5,390 nt of DNA from Sphingomonadaceae bacterium (GCA_947442095.1 CANEVG010000259.1:1-5390), one strand, 5' to 3'; counted from the stretch's first letter, positions 1 to 4,975 are shown. The notes: generated from the letters alone by a model not told the origin. Translations and numbers: made by a program.

Positions 1-186
1 GAAACTTGCGCAACGGATGAGTTTCGGCGAAGAGACGCGTCTTGGACAGATGGCTATCGGTACGCAGAGGAGTATCTATCTTCTCAAGCGCCATCAGAAC
101 TGTTGGGCGTAGTTGTCCGGTCTCCAATGACAAAAGGGCAAGTTTTGAGATCATTGCTTCGCTTAAAGAAAATGCAATCTCAGTAG
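1..186 (+). CDS. Unrecognised protein, C-terminal fragment (partial at left edge)
   Basis: An open frame enters from the left edge and stops at the TAG at 184-186, giving 61 visible residues. The visible part is hydrophilic, rich in Arg, Glu, Asp and Ser, and ends in a basic Lys/Arg/Leu-rich tail (LLRLKKMQSQ) that could form a helix. No family is recognised and no motif supports a function. Codon use is markedly less GC-biased than in the regulator downstream (about 48% G+C over 1-180), suggesting separately acquired DNA. A competing open frame runs on the minus strand from an ATG at 154 to the left edge (about 51 residues, starting MISKLALLSL), without a clear ribosome binding site. Only one of the two is likely real. 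The plus frame is slightly preferred because it ends in a natural stop and looks like a soluble protein tail. Confidence 0.3.
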   Translation, partial: ETCATDEFRRRDASWTDGYRYAEEYLSSQAPSELLGVVVRSPMTKGQVLRSLLRLKKMQSQ

Positions 187-357
187 AAGCTTAACGCTAC
201 CTTGGCTCATTGAATGTCCCGGGATTGCAGGAGGCTATTCGGCCTAAGTTAGGGGCAACAACGGCTCTAGAACCGCCCATTCAGCATTGGCCAAATCGCT
301 TGGCAACGACTATCCGGCAAGGGCACACTGCATCTGAGAGGTATCGGCCCATCCTAC
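187..357. other. Non-coding or decayed stretch with one small hairpin
   Basis: No recognisable gene is seen here. Short open frames on both strands have no ribosome binding site and no family resemblance. A small perfect inverted repeat, GCCAA-ATCGC-TTGGC, lies at 290-304 and could fold as a 5-bp hairpin, but it lacks a T tract. The stretch ends where IS256-type transposase similarity begins near 358, so it may be the far side of a deletion or recombination breakpoint. Confidence 0.3.
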
Positions 358-557
358 AGGATGGTGAACCGACGCACCGTCAAAGTCAGGGTCTTCCCTA
401 ACGAAGACAGCCTGGTGCGCCTCGTCAGCGCAAGCCTCGTCGAAATTGACGAAAAATGGGCCGGCCAACAGCAGCCCTACGTCAAGTGGGATCACCAGAA
501 TGCGTGAACCAGACCAAATCAAATTTCCAGACGTGAAGTTACACCACCCTGCGATCC
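358..557 (+). mobile_element. IS256-family element, right-end remnant
   Basis: The remnant comprises the transposase tail (361-507) plus about 50 bp of 3' flank. Within that flank, AGTTACACCACCCTGCGATCC at about 536-556 resembles the terminal inverted repeat of many IS256-family elements, which carry a TTACACCAC-type block near the tip. The exact outer end is inferred and could be off by several bases. The left end and most of the transposase gene are missing, so terminal repeats and target duplication cannot be checked. Confidence 0.55.
361..507 (+). pseudogene. IS256-family (Mutator-type) transposase, C-terminal remnant
   Basis: From the ATG at 361 to the TGA at 505-507 the frame encodes 48 residues. 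They contain the signature of the extreme C terminus of IS256-family transposases: an Arg-Arg pair, then VFPNEDSLVRLVSASL, then an acidic EIDEKW segment. Full-length members of this family are about 400 residues, so roughly the last tenth survives. The DDE catalytic residues lie upstream and are absent. The frame stays open back to 271, but residues before about 358 no longer resemble the family, so the join near 358 looks like a deletion or recombination scar. The ATG at 361 is probably an ordinary internal Met codon and not a true start. The product would be inactive. Confidence 0.8.
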
Positions 558-863
558 TTGGAAAAGCGGCCCTTCCTCCAGCCGCGCTGCGCGGTCGATT
601 GCGGGGTTGTTGCTGAGCTTTCCTACACGCAGCTAAGCGGTCAGGGTGCGGAGCATGACCTGTCGGAATCGACTCCGTTGCCGCGCATCAGCCCTGTTAA
701 CGCGTCATCCCGATCAGGAGCTGGTTTTCGTGTTCTGGGCAGTGTCTCATGTGTCTCCAACAGGCGCGCCGGGCGCGGGGAGACACGGAGCTATTCCCCG
801 TGCCCGCGTTCGAAGCCGCCAAGTGGGTGGAAGACTGACCTTACGTGTCCGGGGGCCATTCAC
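558..863. other. No convincing gene; spacer between the IS256 remnant and the cupin gene
   Basis: Long plus-strand open frames cross this stretch and continue through 1500, but further on they lie antisense to the cupin and tautomerase genes, so they are judged shadows. A short frame ending at the TGA at 836-838 has a protein-like tail (ELFPVPAFEAAKWVED). It could be the end of a decayed gene, but nothing upstream in the frame back to the stop at 698-700 is recognisable. The notable structure is the inverted repeat at 751-786. On the minus strand this is the region just downstream of the cupin stop, so it could hold that transcript's 3' end. Confidence 0.4.
751..786. repeat. 8-bp perfect inverted repeat with nested GC palindrome
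   Basis: GTGTCTCC (751-758) is exactly complementary to GGAGACAC (779-786), giving an 8-bp stem with a 20-nt interior that contains the palindrome GGCGCGCC (763-770). A direct copy of GTGTCTC precedes it at 742-748. A second, weaker inverted repeat, CACGG...CCGTG, overlaps its right side at about 785-803. It lies about 80 bp beyond the cupin stop codon on the minus strand. It has no following T tract, so a classical intrinsic terminator is not supported; an mRNA 3'-end stabilising hairpin or a protein binding site are alternatives. Confidence 0.5.
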
Positions 864-1232
864 TCAATGGGAATGCTCAGGCGGTGCGAACAGGATCAGC
901 TCGACCTGCTCGTCACCTTCTACGAAGGCATCATGTCCGGGTGGGATTTCGAAAAAGTCGCCAGGCTCGATTACTGTCTCGACGCCGCTTGCGAGCATCC
1001 GCACAACCAGCCTGCCCGACAGCGAGTAGCCGGTGTGATGCATCGGGCATGCTTCGGGGTGACCCAGGAGCGGCTTCTCGTCCTTCTCCCAAACCCAACC
1101 GGGCTTGAAGACCGCGTGCATGCCTTTCGCCCCTGTGCTCGTCATCCCGATGATCTTGATCGCGCCGGCATCCTTCATATCAAGCACATCATCGGGTGTG
1201 TCGAAGCGGCGTTTTTCAATCGCGTCCGTCAT
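864..1232 (-). CDS. Small single-domain cupin protein
   Basis: The gene encodes 122 residues forming one beta-barrel cupin of the Cupin_2 type. After a leader of about 40 residues comes a Pro-Gly-Trp-Val-Trp block (44-48), then a degenerate cupin motif 1 around His65-His66 with Gly-Tyr-Ser-Leu-Ser-Gly (68-73). Motif 2, GDFFEIPPGHDAFV (91-104), is well kept, with His100 as a probable metal ligand. The glutamate of classical motif 1 is not evident, so metal use or enzymatic activity is uncertain; proteins of this type may act as small-molecule sensors or isomerase/oxygenase-like enzymes. The start at 1232 is chosen because GGAGGT lies 4 nt upstream; an in-frame ATG at 1244 lacks such a site and actually contains the start of that GGAGGT. 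It lies 36 bp downstream of the tautomerase gene on the same strand, consistent with co-transcription. Substrate unknown. Confidence 0.88.
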   Translation of the reverse strand: MTDAIEKRRFDTPDDVLDMKDAGAIKIIGMTSTGAKGMHAVFKPGWVWEKDEKPLLGHPEACPMHHTGYSLSGRLVVRMLASGVETVIEPGDFFEIPPGHDAFVEGDEQVELILFAPPEHSH

Positions 1233-1236
1233 ATCT

Positions 1237-1242
1237 ACCTCC
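1237..1242 (-). promoter_or_regulatory. Ribosome binding site deciding the cupin start
   Basis: On the minus strand GGAGGT precedes the ATG at 1232 by 4 nt. The alternative upstream ATG (1244-1242) has no purine-rich site before it, so the 122-residue form is preferred to the 126-residue form. Confidence 0.7.
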
Positions 1243-1268
1243 ATTCACGCAGTTGTTGTCGCCGCGGA

Positions 1269-1493
1269 TCATACCGCCTTGTTGGCAGCCATCGCATGGA
1301 CATCCGCAGCACTGAGACGCTGCCCGCCAATGGCCCAGTCACCCTGCTCCAACTCGTTAATGCGAACCCATGTCACCTGGCGCATTGCCTCGCCTTCAAC
1401 CGCGATCATCGCCTCGGTGACGTTATCGATCAGCTGGCGCTTCTGGTCCGGGGTAAAAACGTCCTTGATGACGTCGATGGTTACGAGAGGCAT
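1269..1493 (-). CDS. 4-oxalocrotonate tautomerase-family protein
   Basis: The gene encodes 74 residues starting Met-Pro-Leu-Val. In this family the initiator Met is removed and Pro1 acts as the catalytic general base. The rest fits the short beta-alpha-beta tautomerase fold: a DQKRQLIDNVTEAM helix, a VTWVRINEL strand whose Arg matches Arg39 of 4-oxalocrotonate tautomerase, and GDWAIGG where the classical enzyme has its GHFGIGG stretch with Phe50. The Arg11 position of the classical enzyme appears replaced by Val/Phe, so the natural substrate is probably not 4-oxalocrotonate itself. At 74 residues it is slightly longer than the typical ~62, with a C-terminal SAADVHAMAANKAV tail. GGAG (1501-1504) lies 7 nt before the start. 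It is the first gene of a likely two-gene unit with the cupin and is transcribed divergently from the winged-helix regulator. Confidence 0.88.
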   Translation of the reverse strand: MPLVTIDVIKDVFTPDQKRQLIDNVTEAMIAVEGEAMRQVTWVRINELEQGDWAIGGQRLSAADVHAMAANKAV

Positions 1494-1627
1494 TTCGGTT
1501 CTCCTTACGCGGTATTGGGGCGGTACTTGCCAATGGCGAAGAGGTAGCCGCAACTTTCGGGTGAAGCTTGACGCAGGCGTGAATATGCCTGACCTTCGCA
1601 TGAAGATTTGAACCACGGGAGCCTCGA
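1494..1627. promoter_or_regulatory. Divergent intergenic region between tautomerase and regulator genes
   Basis: This 134-bp gap separates the tautomerase start (minus) from the regulator start (plus), so promoters for both must lie here or overlap the genes. TTGACG at 1568-1573 could be a -35 box for the plus strand, but no good -10 box stands at 16-18 bp, so no promoter is called with confidence. The clearest element is an inverted repeat at 1574-1591. The AAGGAG site of the tautomerase gene (1501-1506, minus) and the GGGAG of the regulator (1617-1621, plus) mark the two edges. Confidence 0.5.
1574..1591. promoter_or_regulatory. Candidate operator: CAGGC-N8-GCCTG inverted repeat
   Basis: CAGGC (1574-1578) and GCCTG (1587-1591) are perfect complements around an 8-bp AT-richer centre. 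The 18-bp size and position directly after a possible -35 hexamer are what an operator controlling one or both divergent genes would show. A second small repeat, CTTC-GCAT-GAAG, follows at about 1594-1605. OmpR-type winged-helix proteins more often bind direct repeats, so which factor would use this site is unknown. Confidence 0.35.
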
Positions 1628-3229
1628 TTGGCGGGAGTCCATCCAAGTGTCTTCCGCTTTGACGGCTTCGAGCTTGACACGGCGAGGTTCGAATTGAGGT
1701 GCGGCGGCACGCCGGTGCACGTCGAGCCGCAGGTGCTCTCGCTCTTGATCCTGCTCGCAGAAAACGATGCAAGAATGGTCGGCAAGGATGAGCTGATCGA
1801 GAAGATATGGGGCAGACGGATCGTTTCGGAATCCGCCATCGCCGCCCGGATCAAGGCCGCTCGCAAGGCGATCGGCGACGATGGCAAGAGCCAGCGCCTG
1901 ATCCGCACGATTCACGGCAAGGGATTCCGCTTCGTCGGAAAATTGGCCGAACCTACCGCTGCCGAACCCGTCCCGCCGGTTCTGCGCCAGACCGAAACTC
2001 TGGTCGGCGCCGCGACCAGACCATCATCGCGGACGTCGCGCGACGGGCGCCCGTCTATTGCCGTGCTGCCCTTCGAGTTTGCAGGGGAAGCCGGACCGCT
2101 TGGCATCATTGCAGATGCCTTGCCTGCCGATATCATCATGGACCTGTCGCGTCTCCAATGGCTTTTCGTGATTGCCCGCGGGTCCAGCTTTCGGTTCAGA
2201 GGGCCAGAGGCTGATCCGCTCGCGGTGGGACACGCGCTGGCCGTTCGCTATTGTCTTACAGGCTCAATCGAGGTGTCGGGCGCGGAGGTCGCCGTCACAA
2301 TTATGTTGGCCGACGCGGAACATGGCGAGACGATCTGGGCGGATAGTTATCGCGGTGCGCTGGCCGAACTGCAGATGATGCGGTCTGCTATCGAAGCGCA
2401 GGTTGTCGCTGCACTTGAAGTACAGATCCCGCGCAACGAGGTGCGTAATGCGCGCAGACGCCCCGCCACAGAGCTCGACGCTTGGGCATGCTTTCATCTG
2501 GGGCTTGATCACATGTATCGCTTCAGGCAGGCAGACAACGCGAGAGCCGCCGCACTGTTTGCCCAGTCGCTTGCGCGCGATCCCTATTTTTCGCGCGCAT
2601 TGGGCGGCCTCTCGTTCACGCATTTCCAGAATGCATTCCTGAACTTCGGGGGCAGTCCCGAAGCAGAGATGGAGGCGGCGCGCAATTTCGCTCACCGCGC
2701 GCTCGAGGCGGATCAATACGATCCGTTTGCCCACTTCAATGTGGGACGCAGTTTCTGGCTCGACGGTCAGCTAGAAGACTCGATAGCATGGTTCGATAGA
2801 GCCACCAGCCTCAGTCCAAACTACGCACAGGGGATTTATAATCGTGGCCTCGTCAGCACCATGGCCGGCAAACCGAAGGAAGCCGATGCCGACCTGACAT
2901 TGGCGCTGGAGCTCAGTCCGCTCGACCCCCTCGCCTATGCGATGGTTTCGAGCCGGGCGATGGCGCATGTGCAACTTGGCGACTATGAAAAAGCCGCCGA
3001 ACTCGGATCGCGTGCGGCGCGCATGCTCGGTGCGCACAAGCATATCGCTCTAATCGCTGCATTCACGGCGCACCTCGCGGGAAATTCCAACGAAGCACGG
3101 CTCTGGCTCGCCAAGGGCACAGCCGCCGATCCGGACCTTAAGGCCGAGACCTTCTTCCATGCCTTCCCCTTTGCCCACAATTCGGCGCGTGAAGTGATCG
3201 AAAAGAGCTTGTCGGATTTGGGCCTCTAG
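1628..3229 (+). CDS. Winged-helix / TolB-like / TPR transcriptional regulator (CadC-HilA style, soluble)
   Basis: The gene encodes 533 residues. Residues ~8-104 form an OmpR/PhoB-type C-terminal winged helix (FRFDGFELD start, the recognition-helix region SESAIAARIKAARKAIGDDG, and the wing IRTIHGKGFRFVG). A Pro/Ala/Arg-rich linker spans ~107-140. Residues ~141-243 match the TolB-N/FlgO-like domain often seen in alphaproteobacterial proteins annotated as adenylate cyclases: PSIAVLPFEFAG, IIMDLSRLQWLFVIARGSSF, YCLTGSIEVSG, IWADSYRG. Residues ~285-500 hold TPR-like helical repeats, clearest at ~365-399, ~400-433 and ~435-467. No cyclase domain and no membrane helix are seen, so it is probably a cytoplasmic DNA-binding regulator, unlike membrane-bound CadC. 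The TTG start at 1628 is supported by GGGAG 6 nt upstream and an in-frame TGA at 1601-1603. It faces away from the tautomerase-cupin unit, its most likely target (inference). The TAG stop lies about 30 bp before IS3 remains; the C terminus appears natural. Confidence 0.88.
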   Translation: MAGVHPSVFRFDGFELDTARFELRCGGTPVHVEPQVLSLLILLAENDARMVGKDELIEKIWGRRIVSESAIAARIKAARKAIGDDGKSQRLIRTIHGKGFRFVGKLAEPTAAEPVPPVLRQTETLVGAATRPSSRTSRDGRPSIAVLPFEFAGEAGPLGIIADALPADIIMDLSRLQWLFVIARGSSFRFRGPEADPLAVGHALAVRYCLTGSIEVSGAEVAVTIMLADAEHGETIWADSYRGALAELQMMRSAIEAQVVAALEVQIPRNEVRNARRRPATELDAWACFHLGLDHMYRFRQADNARAAALFAQSLARDPYFSRALGGLSFTHFQNAFLNFGGSPEAEMEAARNFAHRALEADQYDPFAHFNVGRSFWLDGQLEDSIAWFDRATSLSPNYAQGIYNRGLVSTMAGKPKEADADLTLALELSPLDPLAYAMVSSRAMAHVQLGDYEKAAELGSRAARMLGAHKHIALIAAFTAHLAGNSNEARLWLAKGTAADPDLKAETFFHAFPFAHNSAREVIEKSLSDLGL

Positions 3230-3259
3230 ATAGCTGTCGCCCATTTCCGCTTCGGTGCC

Positions 3260-3504
3260 GTGAGTGGCGGGGGCGGGCTGATCCATCACAGTGAAAGGGG
3301 AACCCAATACCTCGCCATGAACTACACCCAGCGCCCAGCAGAGGCCAACCTCGTCCGGTCTGTGGGCAGCGTCGGCGACAGCTGTGGCAACGCCTTGGCC
3401 GAGCCGATCAACGGCCTTTACAAGGCGGAAGTGATCTGGCGGCAGCGATTCTGGCCGAGCATATCAGCCGTGGAAATGGCAACCCTGCGCTGGGTCGATT
3501 GGTT
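3260..3504 (+). pseudogene. IS3-family transposase OrfB, 5' fragment (integrase core, truncated)
   Basis: From about Gly-Leu-Ile-His-His (near 3278) the frame matches the rve/DDE integrase core of IS3-family OrfB: HHSERGTQYL, SVGSVGDSCGNALAEPING, LYKAEVIWR, then ATLRWVDW, where the reading is cut by the IS110 insert at 3504. The second catalytic Asp (usual HHSDRG) is Glu here (codon 3293-3295), and the usual ALAETING reads ALAEPING, keeping the catalytic Glu but with a Pro next to it. These changes and the missing N-terminal half mean the protein was probably already inactive. The GTG at 3260 is only where the open frame happens to begin, not a true start. The apparent tail of the frame to 3553 is IS110 right-end DNA read in frame. 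Confidence 0.85.
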
Positions 3505-3507
3505 GTT

Positions 3508-3514
3508 TAATCGC
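3508..3514. repeat. IS110/IS1111 subterminal inverted repeat, right-end copy
   Basis: TAATCGC, the inverse of GCGATTA at 4961-4967. It lies 3 nt inside the element's right end (3' of the transposase gene). The similarity extends with a gap: GTGC at 3518-3521 is the inverse of GCAC at 4956-4959. Confidence 0.6.
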
Positions 3515-3641
3515 TCCGTGCACGTCAAGTCCATTCGACAACACTCCTTGTGACGCGGCATAAGGCGTCGGCGCCATGGGTTTGTCGTAGCGACCAGATT
3601 GCGCGCAAGGGTAGCCGTGTGCCGGGAGCGGGGTTGTTTCC

Positions 3642-3662
3642 GCGGTCGGCAAAAGCCGCCGC
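3642..3662 (-). other. Strong hairpin in the IS110 right end
   Basis: GCGG-T-CGGC (3642-3650), AAAA (3651-3654), GCCGCCGC (3655-3662) form an 8-bp GC-only stem with one bulged base and a four-base loop. There is no T tract on either side, so it is better read as part of a structured RNA than as a terminator. Confidence 0.5.
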
Positions 3663-3817
3663 ATGATGGTCTTCGCAGGAATGGCCTTCCTATGTTCAAC
3701 ACGCAGCATCCGAGGAACTGCATCCAGTCTTAACGGAATGGCCAGACCCACGTCCGCGGCAGGGACGTCCCGCGCGCCGGGTATGAGCGCGCTGGAATGA
3801 TTGAGCCGAGGTCCGGG

Positions 3818-4849
3818 TTAGGTTGGAGCGCCGGCCAACTTGTTGAATGGCTCTCCTGTTTTCAACATGCTGTGCATGATGACTGCCAACTTGCGCGCCA
3901 CCGCGACAGCAGCGCGTTTGATGCCAAGGCGCTCCCGAAGCTTGAGCCCCCAATCCTTGAGGCTGCTATCATGCCGGGACTTGGTGCGCGTAAGCATAAC
4001 CACCGCTGCTTCATAAAGTAGGCTGCGCAGGTGGCTGTCTCCCCGTCGGGAGATGTGCCCGTCGTAATCTATTTCTCCTGACTGATAGCGGCGCGTAGTC
4101 AGCCCGAGCCAAGCGCCGACGGAACGCGAGCGCTTGAAGTTGCCCGGATCCTCAATCGCAGCCGAGAACGACAGCGACGTGATGGCGCCGATGCTGGGGA
4201 TCGTCATCAATAGCTGCGCTGCTCTGCTATTGCGTGCTGCTGCCAGCAATTGGCGGTCAAGATTGGCGGCGTGCTTGCGAATGTCGCGCCAGGCATCGAG
4301 CAGCGGTAGTATGATCCTTGCCAGACTGTCATTACCGGTAAGCAGTTCCCTGACGTGCCCCTCAAACACCCGGCCTTTGCGCTTGGGCACGATAAGCCCG
4401 AATGTCTTCATGACCCCACGGATTTGGTTGCTGAGCTGGATCGACATGCCGGCGACCTGCTTGCGAACGCCTATCAATGTGCGGTCCAGCATGGCTTCAA
4501 AGCTCTTCACGCGAACGGTCTTGTAAAAGCCTGCCTCGGCCAACTGGGCCAAGCCATCAGCGTCATTGGCGTCGGTCTTGTTGAGCGTCTCGTTCAATAT
4601 CTTCTGCGCGTGGCGGGCTTCGATGCAGATCGCTGGCACTCCTTCTGCCGTCAGCGCGTGATAGAACCATGTCGAGAGGGGCCCGGTCTCGAAGACCACG
4701 CGCTTTGCCGTAGGCGCCTGCTTACGGATTATCTCTGCCAGTAGCGTCGGGTCTGATGCGCACTTGCCTCGCCAAATTCGTGAACCGCCCTGCCGTATCG
4801 AGATCGCGGTGTCTTTCAGTGAAACGTCCAAGCCGATATACTGCTCCAT
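3818..4849 (-). CDS. IS110-family transposase (DEDD/Piv type), apparently intact
   Basis: The gene encodes 343 residues, a normal length for the family. The N-terminal RuvC-like DEDD domain shows Asp8 (YIGLDVS), Glu54 (VVFETGP), Asp93 and Asp96 (NKTDANDAD), the metal-binding set expected by alignment with IS621 and Piv. A helical middle part (~120-210) follows. The C-terminal Transposase_20 domain runs from IPSIGAITSLSF (217-228) through GAWLGLTTRRYQSG (245-258), where Ser257 is the likely nucleophilic serine, to SRRGDSHLRSLLYEAAVVM. The start at 4849 is chosen because GGAGAG stands 6 nt upstream and the family begins just before the YIGLD strand. The frame stays open another 64 codons, but those codons are antisense to the IS3 orfB remnant and element end. 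It catalyses RNA-guided cut-and-rejoin recombination at a short core. No frameshift or missing residue is seen, so it is probably functional. Confidence 0.93.
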   Translation of the reverse strand: MEQYIGLDVSLKDTAISIRQGGSRIWRGKCASDPTLLAEIIRKQAPTAKRVVFETGPLSTWFYHALTAEGVPAICIEARHAQKILNETLNKTDANDADGLAQLAEAGFYKTVRVKSFEAMLDRTLIGVRKQVAGMSIQLSNQIRGVMKTFGLIVPKRKGRVFEGHVRELLTGNDSLARIILPLLDAWRDIRKHAANLDRQLLAAARNSRAAQLLMTIPSIGAITSLSFSAAIEDPGNFKRSRSVGAWLGLTTRRYQSGEIDYDGHISRRGDSHLRSLLYEAAVVMLTRTKSRHDSSLKDWGLKLRERLGIKRAAVAVARKLAVIMHSMLKTGEPFNKLAGAPT

Positions 4850-4920
4850 GGTTGCTCTCCATTCGATGCTTGGGCCCGGTGCTGATCGTGAGCCCGTTTC
4901 CATCCTATCAGGGAGCAACC
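4850..4920 (-). promoter_or_regulatory. Hairpin that could mask the transposase ribosome binding site
   Basis: GGTTGCTC (4850-4857) and GAGCAACC (4913-4920) are exact complements. In the transcript, the arm next to the start codon contains GGAGAGCAACC, which includes the GGAGAG ribosome binding site, so pairing would bury it. One mismatch allowed, the stem extends to 10 bp. The loop is about 55 nt and may hold further weak pairing (GGGC/GCCC). Such structures in other IS families limit transposase made from read-through transcripts; a role here is inferred. Confidence 0.45.
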
Positions 4921-4960
4921 ACCTCGCAATCAGAGCCAGTTGGCGGGGGTGAGTCGCACC

Positions 4961-4967
4961 GCGATTA
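4961..4967. repeat. IS110/IS1111 subterminal inverted repeat, left-end copy
   Basis: GCGATTA, the inverse of TAATCGC at 3508-3514. It lies 7 nt inside the element's left end (5' of the transposase gene). The 7/3 asymmetry is as remembered for IS1111-type elements. Confidence 0.6.
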
Positions 4968-4975
4968 CCCCCATG

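Larger units (their letters stand above)
3505..3817 (-). ncRNA. Candidate bridge RNA region in the IS110 right end
   Basis: This is 313 nt of non-coding right end following the transposase stop. In IS1111-subgroup elements the guide (bridge) RNA that pairs with donor and target DNA is expected in this position. The strand is rich in foldable elements in transposase sense: GCGGCGGC-UUUU-GCCGACCGC (3662-3642), an 8-bp stem with one bulged A; AGGAA-GGCCA-UUCCU (about 3691-3677); GCAG...CUGC just upstream; and the palindrome GGGACGTCCC (3762-3771). A 10-nt block here (3692-3701) is identical to the junction between element end and target (4973-4982), as a target-guide segment would be. CATGGG at 3575-3580 is a weaker possible donor match, not beyond chance. 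RNA boundaries and promoter cannot be set from sequence alone. Confidence 0.45.
3505..4974 (-). mobile_element. Complete IS110-family element, IS1111-like subgroup
   Basis: The ends are set by comparison with the interrupted IS3 orfB: the left flank reads through gattggtt to 3504 and the right flank resumes at gttcaacaatc from 4975. GTT is shared by the two flanks (3502-3504 and 4975-4977), consistent with a TT or GTT core at the crossover and no long target duplication, as expected for this family. The element is about 1.47 kb and carries one DEDD transposase on the minus strand. Subterminal inverted repeats (TAATCGC 3508-3514, GCGATTA 4961-4967) stand 3 nt and 7 nt from the ends. The left end (5' of the gene) is about 125 nt and the right end about 313 nt. 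Asymmetric subterminal repeats and a long right end are IS1111-subgroup traits. All key residues are present, so it may still be active. Confidence 0.85.

Noticed and set aside
788..838. Protein-like tail ELFPVPAFEAAKWVED ending at a TGA
   Set aside because: It may be the last residues of a decayed gene, but nothing upstream in the frame is recognisable and the segment is too short to assign.
558..1547. A 329-codon plus-strand open frame crossing the spacer, cupin and tautomerase genes
   Set aside because: It has no ribosome binding site, no family resemblance, a Cys/Arg/His-rich low-information translation, and lies antisense to two well-supported genes.
1628..3229. Annotation of the regulator as an adenylate cyclase
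   Set aside because: The TolB-like/TPR parts are shared with proteins often annotated that way, but no class III cyclase catalytic domain is present; the N terminus is a winged helix.
3505..3553. The last ~16 residues of the open frame that begins in the IS3 fragment
   Set aside because: They are IS110 right-end DNA read by chance in the orfB frame; the true continuation is at 4976-5077.
3575..3580. CATGGG, complementary in transposase-sense RNA to the element's left tip, as a donor guide
   Set aside because: A six-base match in ~300 nt is expected by chance; no adjoining second-half donor match was found.
3642..3662. Hairpin considered as an intrinsic terminator of the IS110 transposase transcript
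   Set aside because: The stem is strong, but no run of T follows on either strand, and it sits about 155 nt beyond the stop inside a segment expected to encode a structured RNA.
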